DNA from: Hondaea fermentalgiana
Taxonomy: Eukaryota > Sar > Bigyra > Thraustochytrida > Thraustochytriidae
Direction: 5' to 3'
Assembly (NCBI GenBank): GCA_014084085.1
Contig: NPFB01000147.1
Span: 40,204 to 73,007 of the forward strand
Length of the DNA stretch: 32,804 nt
The notes beneath the pieces were generated by a model. It did no database searches. It worked only from the letters and a program-made list of their open reading frames with translations, and had not been told where the DNA came from. Each line of letters opens with the position of its first letter. The first letter of the stretch is position 1. The position numbers were made by a program, and so were the translations under genes. Positions 1 through 9,606 of the stretch are shown piece after piece.

Positions 1-610
1 CCCGCCGCGCCGCGCCGCGCCGCGCCGCGCCGCTCCGCTCCGCTGCTCGCGTCTCGCTTCTCGCTCCACTCCGCGCGTCCTCGATGCTCTGCGAAGCCGC
101 TCTGCCGCCGCCGCTTCTTCGCGCGCCCCGCCGCCTTAATTCGCGCATGCGCGCCTCCTAATTCTCGGCTATAATTAAGGCGGCACATATCGGGGCGACC
201 GGGCGCCGAAGTCTGCGCAACGCATTTCATCAACGGATAGGCGGCGGCGCAGGGAGGCTCGCCTTGGGCGCGGGCTGCCTGGAGATGGAGCTGGAGGACG
301 AGGAGGAGCTGGAGGAGAGCAACGTCTGCATGACTGAAGCGCGCGAGGGCAGGAGACTGTGGACAGGCTGCGATAGGGGAAAAGGACGACGCGGCCATCG
401 CTCGTGGCAGGTTCGTTCTTAATACCTCGTGAGCTGAAGAAGAAAGAATACAAGGGAAGGAAAAGGAAGACGCGAGGCCGGGAGGCGTGCGCGAGCGATA
501 TCAAGTACTTGAATCGACTCGAGGGAAGGAGGAGTTGAATCGCAAAATCAAAACAAGAGCAAAGAGAAAGAATTTTGTGGAGACGTCGCGCGAGAGGAAG
601 GGGAGAGAAG
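1..610. promoter_or_regulatory. Upstream region of the CEP164-like gene, with simple repeats
   Basis: No gene is supported here. Positions 1-50 are a pentameric CCGCG-type array grading into CCGCT. A perfect 12-bp inverted repeat lies at 130-141 and 173-184. The part from about 420 to 610 is purine-rich on the + strand (GAAGAAGAAAG-like) and leads into the run of four ATG codons at 611, so it is probably the 5' leader. I saw no certain TATA box; the ATAATTAA at 171-178 is part of the inverted repeat. Confidence 0.5.
130..184. repeat. Nested inverted repeat upstream of the CEP164-like gene
   Basis: The left arm GCCGCCTTAATT (130-141) is exactly complementary to the right arm AATTAAGGCGGC (173-184). 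The 31-nt loop begins with a second palindrome, CGCGCATGCGCG (142-153). It lies about 430 nt before the start codon. It could be a binding site for a dimeric factor, a cruciform, or the remains of a small inverted-repeat element; the sequence does not decide between these. Confidence 0.75.
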
Positions 611-3600
611 ATGATGATGATGGAGGACGCCGAAGGGTATGAAGAGGATCTTGACACGGAGACGAAAAGCGAAAAGCTCGAGAACAAGGTCCGCAGAAAA
701 AAACCTGCGCCCCCAAAGGTCCCAAACGCGACGCGAGGCCGCGCAAGTCTCGCAGGCAAAACAAAGCATGGCGCCAAGATTATGTAAGTCGACGCAGCTG
801 ATTGAAACACACAGACGCGACACAGAAAGAGAACGCTAACACACTATCGAACGAACGCAGGCTCGCGATCGAGGAAGCCGGCGAAGAAAACCTGGGAGAC
901 ACCACCTTGGGCGACGATGCTCTCGAGGACCTCGTGTCCGCCGCAGCTGCGACAGCTGATGCTCAGCGCAAGCATCAGCGCCGCAATCGGGCTCGCTCCA
1001 GCAGTCTTGAAGACTTTGCCGCGAACCCCTTCAACGATTTGGTCGTCGAAGTGCCACTTCCGCGAAGACGCGCACCCGATTTACCAAAATCGCCAACACT
1101 TCAAGCGAGTGCTGCACATATTGTTGGGGGTAGTCCGAAGGCAGCAAGCCCAATGGGACAGCGTCCGACGCACGCGCTGATGATTCCCAAACCGAATGCG
1201 ATCTCGCGCAGAAATTCTGGAGAAGCCTCGAGTCCCCTTTTGCGTATTGCCGCAATGGATCGCGTTCGCGCGCGTGTGCGTCACTTTGTCGGCGAGGGAA
1301 TGAAGTGGCGCGGCCTTTTTGACGAGGCCGTGCTGCTCGAGCCACATGATCAGGCAGAGCCGAACCTTTTGCCCGCTCGACTTTTTCGGACATGCCTGTG
1401 CGACGGACTTGGTGTTTCGTCGGAAGACTTCGAAATGCTCTGCAGCGGGTTTCGCGCCAAGGATAACCGTGACTCAAGCGTCGCAGAAAAAGTCCATTAT
1501 GCTGCTTTCCTGGAGCAGGCGCTCCCCACGTGGGGCTCTGCGTCATGGGAATGCGTCGAACGCTTCCGCGTGTTTTTGTTGCGGGAGATGCAAGCCTGGG
1601 GTGCCGCTGACAACGTTGACGCAATTTTTGCGGATCTGACAGATGCACAAGCTGCAGCAAATGGGCAACTCCGAGCCTCGGAGATGCGCAAGCTTGCACG
1701 TCGCCTGCGTTGCCAAGCGATGTCGGACGCAGATCTCGCGACGATCTTTGCTGCGATGCGGCCTTGCATGGGACCCAGCGGCCCAGTGCTTTTGTGTGAC
1801 TTTGCAGGCTTTGCGCAGGACCCGCGCTTTCACGCCGATGTCTTGCCTCGTCTCGTTGCACCGCTGCGGTCGATTCCCACGAACGAGGTGGCTTCGCAGT
1901 TACGATCTGCGTTCAAAGGCGTCTCTTCGATGCGGTCCTTTCGCGCCGCTCTCGCTCGTGCTGGCATTGAGGGTCTTTCTCGGGATGAGGTCGTTCGCAC
2001 GGCTCGACGCTTTGCGAAGGACTCGACATACCGAGCTTTCCATCATGAGGCTCTCGTTGATACAATTTGCGACTATCTCTCATCATGCGGTCCCGTGATG
2101 CCAATCTCATCCGCTCTTGAGGAAGAGAGCAAAACGGAATATGTTGGTGGTGACTATGGTCGCGATAGTGATGTTGCTGGATATGCTGATGACGAAGGAG
2201 AGGGAGAAGAAAAGAGCAGTATCAACGTCGTTCCCAAAGACGCTGCCCCGCAGGTCTGGACCGATGCAAGTGAACGCTTAGATACCAGGGGAAGCTCCGA
2301 AGGGCTACCATTGCACGAGTCTTCGATTGAAAGTGAGCCGTACATCATTGATGATGACAGTGATGACGAGGAGTGCGAGGTCGAGCGGTACGGATCAACG
2401 GCAGACGATCAACCCCGCACGACTCTGCAAGAAGTTAATATGGGAGATTCTGACGAGGAAGAAGATCCCGCGACATCGGACAAGGCGACGAAGAGCAGCC
2501 AGGATGCTCCATGGTTTCTTCGCGACAACGAAATCTCGCGACGCCTGGCGCCAGCCCGAGATGATATTCTCGACTTTGCGATCTACCTTGGTATGGACCC
2601 TGAGCAGGACAAGGCCTGGCTGTGGCTCGCAGAGGAATGTCTGTACGCACCGCTTCCCAAGGGTTGGTGTCAGGCTCGGGATGAGTCTTCGTCGGGTCGC
2701 GGCGATGTATTTTACTGGCGGCGTGATGACCCACGGCAAAAGACGCAATGGGAGCACCCTCTCGACCCCTTTTTCCGGAAATTATATGAACGTCTCAAAC
2801 AGGACAAGGCACAACGTGTGCTAGATGCTAAAAGCATGGGGCGTGTCCGACGCGGACCACGTCGCAGTGGCGGTGCTGGTGCCGGAGATCGACCCATGAG
2901 TGCCCATGTGCTCTCACGTGCTGACCAAGCCGAAGACAGCGCGGAATTAAATTTGCTGCGTAGAATCGCCCGACGCACTGCGCAGCTCGAGCCTTTGGAC
3001 GAACCTGCTCCCGAAAGCGTGCTCGGAGACGGCCCATTAGATCCGACTGCAAAACGAAGGCCTGTTTCGGCCATTGCACGGCGATCGAATCGAGTCATGC
3101 CTGCGGGAAATCTGCTCGGCGGAGACCGCGAGGAAGATGAGGTGAGCAACGTACTGAGCTCGCAACGCGAGGCGCACCGGAAAAGAAAAAAGAATCCACG
3201 CGTGCTGCCCCTGGGCAGTCTTGCAGGATACGCGGCGTCGCTGTCCTCGACTCGTTCGTCAAACGGAGGCGAGGAGGTTCCCGAGCTCAAGCTACAGGAA
3301 TTACCACTGCCGAGACCTTTGCCTGAGGACGAGTTGCGGCCTGTGTGGTGGCTCCACGGGACAGGACTGGTACGTCGCCGGCTCGCGGGCACGAACCCGG
3401 CCTCTTTCCGGCGTCAGCTTGCCCCAGAGGATGTGCTCGAAGTGGCCAACTATTTAGGCATCTCGCTTCCGGGCGAGGCGCACTTGATGTGGATTGCCAA
3501 AGCGGCTGCGTTGTCGCCGATTCCTCCTCGATGGCGTCTATGTTTCGACGAGTTCACCGATGAACACTTTTTCGCGAACGAGGATACCTTTGCTGTATCG

Positions 3601-4185
3601 CGTGCGCATCCGTTGGACCCGTTTTGGTCGCTACTTCTTGATGCCGAGCGCGTGCTTGGGGCACGTGATAGCTCTGCGACCGCGGGTGAAGCTTGGGTCA
3701 GCTTTTATGACGAAGACGAGGACGTGTACTTTTACGAGTTCTCTTCGGCCGTGACACGCTATGAATTGCCAGAAGACGTGGGCTCCATGACTGCCCCGGC
3801 AGTCGTTCGGGCTGGGTGCTGTGGGGCTAGTTCAAGCGCGCAGGACACGGAGACGGAGCGCACGAGCACGGAGGCACTTGCTCAACGGGAGGCTGATGCA
3901 TTTCGGTTGAGTCTGTGGGCTGAGCTCGATGCAGTGGATGACTTGGAAAGCCCGCAAGATCGTGCGCGCGCTCCATTGGCTCGGCTTTTGGCCTGGCCGT
4001 TCTCGCAGATGCTTGGCAAGCTTGACCTGATCAAGCTTACCTTACTCCTCGACTGGCTGGTGGAGCCTTGCACGGTTGCTTTGGAGGCCGCAAAGCGTAC
4101 ACGAAGCGGATTACGATCTGCAGTGCAGGCTCGAAGAGACGCAGCGGAGCAGCTTACCAAGCACATTACGCTTCGCAGTCGCTGA
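611..4185 (+). CDS. CEP164-like WW-domain protein (basal body/centrosome), two exons
   Basis: Predicted 1165 aa from exons 611-783 and 861-4185. The downstream ORF has no good ATG of its own (it opens with TTG at 802). Removing a 77-nt intron joins it in frame to an exon that starts with four ATGs. Residues about 190-285 look like a degenerate EF-hand pair. A helix plus WW module at about 625-692 (LPKGW, Trp660; QWEHP, Trp688) matches the N-terminal module of CEP164, a distal-appendage protein needed for ciliogenesis. A second, more degenerate copy (helix, IPPRW, HPLDPF) lies at about 912-975, and a possible third WW-like stretch at about 1000-1031. A long acidic disordered linker separates the EF-hand and WW parts. 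The CEP164-type module is clear; strict orthology is not, because several flagellar WW proteins share it. CCDC103 and CCDC40 nearby fit a flagellar role. Confidence 0.8.
784..860 (+). other. Spliceosomal intron of the CEP164-like gene (77 nt)
   Basis: The donor is GTAAGT at 784, the branch-point match CTAAC is at 836-840, and the acceptor CGCAG ends at 860, 21 nt after the branch A. Splicing completes a split Met codon (AT + G) and continues in the long downstream frame. Unspliced, the first exon hits a TAA inside the donor site. Confidence 0.85.
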
Positions 4186-4451
4186 AAGATGAATCAAGAG
4201 TGGCAAATAGGCAGGACATGAATGAACATAGTGTTGCAAATGATTTGTTTCGCAAATAGGCTAGTAAAATTCACGAGGAGGCTAGACAGAAATGACAGAA
4301 ATGAACACAAGGGCGGGCGAGCTTTTCTCTCTATTGTCACCAAGCTACATTGGGGTGAGAAAAGTCGCAGCGCGTCGGAGGAGCACGTGTGGCACGTTCC
4401 GTAATAGAAGGTGTATATTGCAGAGATATGATGAGCGGGAAGCGAGGACGT

Positions 4452-5132
4452 TTAAGCGCCGAGAGTGAGAGACTGGATGGTCTCGATGAGGTCACGCGGA
4501 GTTTTACCCGACTTGAGCTTTTCACGCACATCGCGTGCGAGGACGCTGGAGTTCTTGGTGGTTCTCCCGCCGGCCCCACAGCTCTTTTTCCCCTCGATCG
4601 CTGCGGAACCGGCAGAGAAGGCTGACGAGGACGAGGAGGCTGACGAGGTCGAGAGTCCTGAGGAGGTTCTGGACAGAGGCTCCTCGTCTTTTTCCTCTTC
4701 TTGGTTGCTCTTGTTCGGGCTCTGCGTGTTGGCGTAGAGGTTGTCCCACATTTTCTGGAGAAAGGCATTCTCCTGGCCGGCGATGGGCCGCGGCGGTACG
4801 CGCGAGCTGCTCGAGGCGACGACGGGCTCGGGCCCAGCGTCTACGCGAAGCTGCGCGGCCTGCTTGCACTCTTGGAGCGCCTCAGTGATGGACGCGACTG
4901 AAGCCGGGGCGTAGAGCTTGACGGGGTCTTGGCCTGCGACCTGTCTGCGCAGTTCTTCGCTCGAGCACGTGACCGTCCTGGGCCTGCGCCGCCTCCGGTT
5001 GGGCTTGGCGACGCTTGCGAGCTTGGCCTTGGCCTTCTTCACGCTCACCACGCCGGCGAGCGCTGACGAGAAGAGTGACACCATTTCCGCAAGCTTCTCG
5101 ATGGTCTGGTCTGCACGCACGAGCACGAGCAT
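4452..5132 (-). CDS. Hypothetical basic protein, 226 aa
   Basis: I do not recognise this protein. The start is the only plausible ATG (5132): on the minus strand no further ATG occurs in the several hundred bases upstream, although the frame stays open. The N-terminal third reads like a structured helical region (about residues 1-35). It is followed by an Arg-rich patch at about 50-58 (RRRRR, possible nuclear or nucleic-acid-binding signal) and an ordered stretch rich in Glu, Gln and Ala at about 65-95. The C-terminal half is Ser/Glu-rich and looks disordered, ending in a short helix. It converges tail to tail with the CEP164-like gene, 266 bp apart. A 5' intron in the leader is possible (a GTATACGT donor-like site lies near 5265 on this strand) but unproven. 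Confidence 0.6.
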   Translation of the reverse strand: MLVLVRADQTIEKLAEMVSLFSSALAGVVSVKKAKAKLASVAKPNRRRRRPRTVTCSSEELRRQVAGQDPVKLYAPASVASITEALQECKQAAQLRVDAGPEPVVASSSSRVPPRPIAGQENAFLQKMWDNLYANTQSPNKSNQEEEKDEEPLSRTSSGLSTSSASSSSSAFSAGSAAIEGKKSCGAGGRTTKNSSVLARDVREKLKSGKTPRDLIETIQSLTLGA

Positions 5133-5340
5133 CTCCGGGTGCCGCTCGTGCAGAGCTAGCTGGCCTCCCTCTCTCCGCTTTCTTTCCGAGTTTGCTGTCC
5201 GCAGCCGCGCTCGCCGCGCCGCAGGCGTCGGTCGCGCAGTGCGCGCGTGTATGTATGTACGTATACCTTCGAGACCGCGTCCAGCGCGCGCGCGGTTCCC
5301 AGTTGGCTGTTTGGTTTCTGCCAATGACGTGGTCCGTGCC

Positions 5341-5600
5341 GAGAGAACTTTGGAAAGAAAGAAAACAGAAACAGAAAGAAAAGAAAAGCAAAGGAAAGGA
5401 AAGAAAAGAAAAGAAAAGAACAGGGGAAGCGCAGGAAACGGAAGAAGCCGAAGCTCCCAAAGCGGAAAACAAGAAAGAAAAAGAAAAAGAAAAGAAGGAA
5501 AGAAAGAAAGGAAGGGAGAAGAAAGTGGAAAGGAAGGCCGCGGAGAAGGGGAGCGAGAGGCGAAAGGAAAGGAAGACCCGGAGGACGGACACTGTGCACG
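5341..5600 (+). repeat. Purine-rich (GAAA/GGAAA) tract
   Basis: About 260 nt of the + strand are almost wholly A and G, mainly GAAA and GGAAA units. Seen from the minus-strand gene that starts at 5132, this is a pyrimidine tract beginning about 210 nt upstream of its ATG. Such tracts can exclude nucleosomes or form triplex DNA; either role is inference. Confidence 0.8.
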
Positions 5601-6814
5601 CGCCGCGCTGGCCACCGAAGAAGGCCTAGCTTGCTCGCTTGCTCGCTTGTTGGCGCAGTCGCTCGCCTACCTGTTGCGGCTGGCTTGGCTTTGCGTTGCG
5701 TTGCTTGCGCCACGCGCGGCGCGCGCGCGGACTGGGCTCGCGCCCGCCCGCTGCAGCTGCAGCTGCTCCGGCCGCAGCAGCGACTGCGAGCTGTGATCTG
5801 TGATGGAATGGATGGGACGGGTTGAATAAGTGCGCCCCGAGGAGACGAGGCGCGCGAGCGAGGCAAGCGAGGCAAGCGAGGCAAGAGCGACTTGGAGGCA
5901 ACTCGAAGGCGAGGCAACTCGAGGCGAGGCAACTCGAAGGCAAGACGAGGCAAGGCGCAGCTCGCGGACAAGATGCGCTGTGATGCGACGTCTTGCGAAG
6001 CGCTGCGCTGCGAAGCGAAGTCGTGGCTTGCGCCGCGCTGCTGCGCTGTCCCGCGCGGGGCGCGCGCCCTTTGCGCACACGCGGAGGCGCGGGGGCAGGA
6101 GGGTGTGCGGCGGAGCACGCAAGCGAGCAAGGGAGGCGCGCGAGCGGGCAGCGAAGTGGCGTGCGCCCCGCGCCGAGACTCGACTGCACCAGGCTCACTG
6201 TATGGCCGGCCGTATGCAGAGAGAGGGAGCGCGTGCAGGAAGGCTGTGTGGCCGCGACACCTCGCGAGCGCTGGCCAGCCCCCCGCGGGCGAGTCTCTTG
6301 GCACACCGGCACGCACGCATACCTGCGCACGTCGCCGTGGTCGCGTCCACGCGCACGCGCGGCAGCGTGCGCCCCGTGTGGAGCCAGGAAAATGTATGGG
6401 GTGGATGGATGGGTGGATGGATGAGCAGCGGGATGGGATGAAATGGTCGCGGCATCCAGCGCAGCTAGCTTGCAGCGGTCCTCCTCAGGCCCGGTCGTCC
6501 CGAGTCCGCGCCGCGAGCGGACCTGCGTCTGGAGCTGCTGCTGCTGCTACGCGAGACCGAAGCCGCGGACTCTCTCTCTCGAAGAGCGGCAACTTCCGCT
6601 CAAGAAGCAGCGAGGCCAGCTGCTGCTGCGAGACAGCTTTTCTCGCAGACGCTCTCGCTCCCTAGCTCCCTAGGAGCTCCCAAGGGTGGGCGGCGCGAGC
6701 ATAAAGCAGCGAGCTGCTGCGACTGCGAGCTTCAGCACGGCGGGCGCCACGAGTGCTGGTCGTGATGCGAGGCGATCGCCGCGGCCGTCGGAGGCGTGAT
6801 CGGTGCGAGTGAAG

Positions 6815-6845
6815 CGTGATCGATCGATCGATCGGTCGATCGATA
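6815..6845. repeat. GATC/GGTC tetranucleotide array
   Basis: Tandem GATC units, interrupted once by GGTC. Each unit is itself palindromic, so the array can fold back on itself. No gene is associated with it. Confidence 0.75.
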
Positions 6846-7750
6846 GGCGAAGCTTGGCCACGAGGCGTGATGTGATGACTTGCTTTGCGAGCGAAATTTT
6901 TTCTTTTTCACTTCTCGGTGAGACCTCACCGTAAGCGATGACCCTCAACCGTGAGCGGCTGCAGCGCGTCCTCATTGTAACCAACGAGTCCCTGGTGTAA
7001 GACAACACCACCCACCACTCACTCACAGTCACCATCACTGGCGGGCAGGTCCACTGCTGGCCCTAAATCCACCCTTGGGGCCGGCCCAATCGATGGTTGC
7101 CAACGATGCATTCATCTTCTTGCCGTTGCCGCTTGAGGAAGACGCTGCGGCGGATGGCCCTTTCTTTTGTCTCATGGACATCGCGGCTCATAAGCAGCAG
7201 CAGCAGCAGTAGCTGTCTGTGCCTTCGTACGCCTTTTTCGTGCAGGGAAACACACACTGGCATGGTTGGTTGCAGTTCTCCGCGAAAGAAGAAGAAGAAG
7301 AAGGAGGACACCATCCATCCACATCACCGCCATCACGATCACGACCTTGGGACCATCCCTTGCAGAGCCTCCCTCCGAGTCTCTCCCGGTAACTCTCGAA
7401 CTTGAAGATGAAGGCGAAGGCGAAGCTATGTGCTTAATGATGCATGCTGCTGCTGCTGCTGCTGCTGCTGCGGTTTCTGGCTCATGAGAACTCAACGCGC
7501 CGCAGTGCATTCACATTGTTACTTATTCTACGTATGTTGGATGATGGGCAGTCTCGGGAAGGCCTCTTATCGCCGGCAGAGGCGCGCGCCCCCCGCGGTG
7601 CAGTCGCCATGCCGCGGCCGCAGCGACGCGGGCCGGACCGCGCCGGACCACCCACCCGTCCTCCCGATCGCAGTCGCTGTCGCTGTCGCTGTCGCCACCC
7701 AGCCCGCTGTCGGCGACCGTTGGCGGGACGGGCACGGGAGGAAGGGACTG

Positions 7751-7781
7751 GACGAGACGAGACGAGACGAGACGAGACGAG
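7751..7781 (+). repeat. GACGA pentanucleotide array
   Basis: About six tandem GACGA units inside the gene-poor block. Confidence 0.8.
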
Positions 7782-8645
7782 CTGTGATGGGACTGCAATT
7801 TGGGTGGCTGGGATCGCGCGCACACACCCCACGAAAACACAAGGCCGGTTGTAACTCCCCCACGGCCCAACTGCCGCCCCCGCCAGCCAGCCATACCAGC
7901 CAGCCAACCAGCCACACCACAGCCGCAAGGCAGAGCAAGCAACGGCAAGCAAGCAATGGTTCCGAGATGTGTTGCGCGCACGTTGCTCGCACGGCTCTCG
8001 GCCGAGAGCGGCTCGAGAGAATGAGGCGTTGCGTTGTGCGGAAAAACTGCGGGAACAAGCCGGACCACCCTATACTTTCCACAGCCACTCGCTTTTGGGC
8101 GACCGCGATGGCGAGCCGTAGCCAGCCACCATGGCCACAGCCACTGCCACAAAGTGCCACCAGTGCTGTCGCCCTGGTCGTCTGCGCGTCGGCAGCTGCA
8201 GCGACAAATTCTCGCTCTCGGCATGGCAAGACCGAACGAAGAATAGAAGTGCAGAGCTAAGCAGAGCTGAGCAGAGCAGCCATTTGCAAGAAAATAACTC
8301 TCACTGTCAAGACAAATGAGTTTGGGAAATCAAGAGCCGGAAACGCCTCTTTCGCTCTCTCTTCCGCTCGCGTTTGGCTGGCCGTGAATAGAGTTTTTTT
8401 ATTTATTTGTAAGATGACAAAAGTGGGCCGGCCTTCAACGTTCCGCTCCGTCCTCCATCAACGGCGAACCTTTCCACTTGTGCTAGGCGTTCTACGAAGT
8501 GCTCTCAGAACCGGTGCATCGAGAGCAAAATTATCAAGAGTGAAGATGGAACGCTGTGCAATTTGCTCAAGCTGAGTAAATCGCTCGAGCTACGCAATTT
8601 ACTCATGATAGAAAGCTGCGCAAGAAAGATGCTGGTGATGAAAAG

Positions 8646-9045
8646 CTATGCGAGATGATGCTTCGAAGAGACAGCACTGCCGCCTGTATTGCCGATACCA
8701 GACATGCCGATGCCGAGGATGCCGTTCAAGCTGTAGCCAGAAGAGTGGCTTCGCTGGTAAATGCCAGGATTGTTGGTGGGCGCGGCTCGCGGTTGCGCGA
8801 CGGGAGCAAGCGGTACGCTCGGCTTGACCTTTTCGCGAACCTCTGCAAGTTCGACTTTCCTCGCCTCGTAATAGCCATTGCAGAGATAGATGATCTCATG
8901 TACGAAGTTGAACGAAACATCTCATGTCTCGTACGAGCGAACAGTCGTATTTTGACTGACGGCGAGCATTCAACTTACTGATCATGTTGTTCAAGGCCTC
9001 CAAAGAAGAGGACACGCCTACTCCATTCTCCAATCCTTGGCTCAT
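8646..9045 (-). CDS. Small hypothetical protein, probably two exons (start and acceptor uncertain)
   Basis: Exon 1 (8979-9045) encodes 22 aa from an ATG and ends at a consensus donor GTAAGT (intron begins at 8978, minus strand). The 3' exon ends with a stop at 8646-8648 in a frame that reads like real protein: a helical stretch rich in Tyr, Glu and Lys, then a Pro/Ala linker and a Gly/Ser tail. Three acceptors keep the frame. They give exon 2 starts at 8920 (58-nt intron, 113 aa), near 8855, or 8842 (136-nt intron, 87 aa, best acceptor CTTGCAG). The 8920 choice keeps the most protein-like sequence. No CTAAC branch site is evident, unlike the other two introns. The frame also runs upstream of 9045 without an ATG, and another ATG at 9175 lies in a shifted frame, so the N-terminus may be longer. 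Function unknown. The gene is divergent from the CCCH-Smr gene. Confidence 0.45.
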
Positions 9046-9606
9046 TGGCAAATGGACACGGCTGTTCTGCCTCGAAAAGCGAGGTTGCGCTGCTGCTGCA
9101 ATTTTCGGAGCCTTCAAGCCTGACCTCGCCTCGCTTCATAGAACCTCGCGCCACGTTGTTCTTTCTAGCAGGCATTTTTAAAATACAGTCATCCCTCTCT
9201 CTTGTTTCCCATTCCCAACAAGCAAGAGCTGTTGGTCACCACCATTTCCGTGCATTCTTCTATTTTTTTTCTACGCCGTGTGTCAATCGACAACAGGGCT
9301 CTTCCTTCTTATTTATCTTTTCTTTTTGGACCATGGTAGCCTAGCCTCTGCGTCGCCAAACATAGGCTATGCCGCGTCGTCACCATGGCATTCACCTCTC
9401 CTCAATGCATTCGATGGATGAGCGGATTGCGATGATCTTTTGCCTGCTACATCGCCTCCGAAGTAACTTTGGATGTCTGTGTGGGTTGTCTGTTGAAAAA
9501 ATGAGGATGAGGAGTGAAGTGGCAAACAGACAGACAGACACACGTGGCAATCACCCCTTGTGTCACCCACCCCGTATACAAGCGCGTTGTACGCGCGCGC
9601 GGAACG
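9046..9606. promoter_or_regulatory. Divergent intergenic region between the small gene and the CCCH-Smr gene
   Basis: About 560 bp separate the two start codons. It holds T-rich stretches (about 9259-9270 and 9300-9330) and a short CAGA array (about 9528-9542). Both genes probably have their promoters here. The part nearest 9046-9175 may be coding if the small gene starts further upstream. Confidence 0.4.

Larger units (their letters stand above)
5133..8645. other. Gene-poor, low-complexity GC-rich block (3.5 kb)
   Basis: Many long frames are open here on both strands, but all read as biased, repeat-derived peptides (Arg/Ala/Ser/Pro runs) with no domain-like segment. The DNA is a patchwork of short tandem repeats: a purine tract (about 5341-5600), GCGAGGCAA-type units (about 5855-5950), a GGATG array (6401-6421), GATC-type repeats (about 6815-6845), AGC, GAA and GCT triplets (7195-7213, 7288-7303, 7447-7471), GTCGCT (about 7672-7696), GACGA (7751-7781) and CAGCC-like units (about 7880-7915). 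A non-coding transcript or regulatory function cannot be excluded. Confidence 0.6.

Noticed and set aside
5156..6330. Long open frames on both strands in the GC-rich block
   Set aside because: They overlap each other, lack ATG-anchored domain-like sequence and consist of repeat-derived Arg/Ala/Ser/Phe runs; high GC alone keeps frames open.
7430..8260. 276-codon + strand frame and overlapping minus-strand frames
   Set aside because: Composition follows GCT, GTCGCT, GACGA and CCAGC repeats; no recognisable or ordered protein segment.
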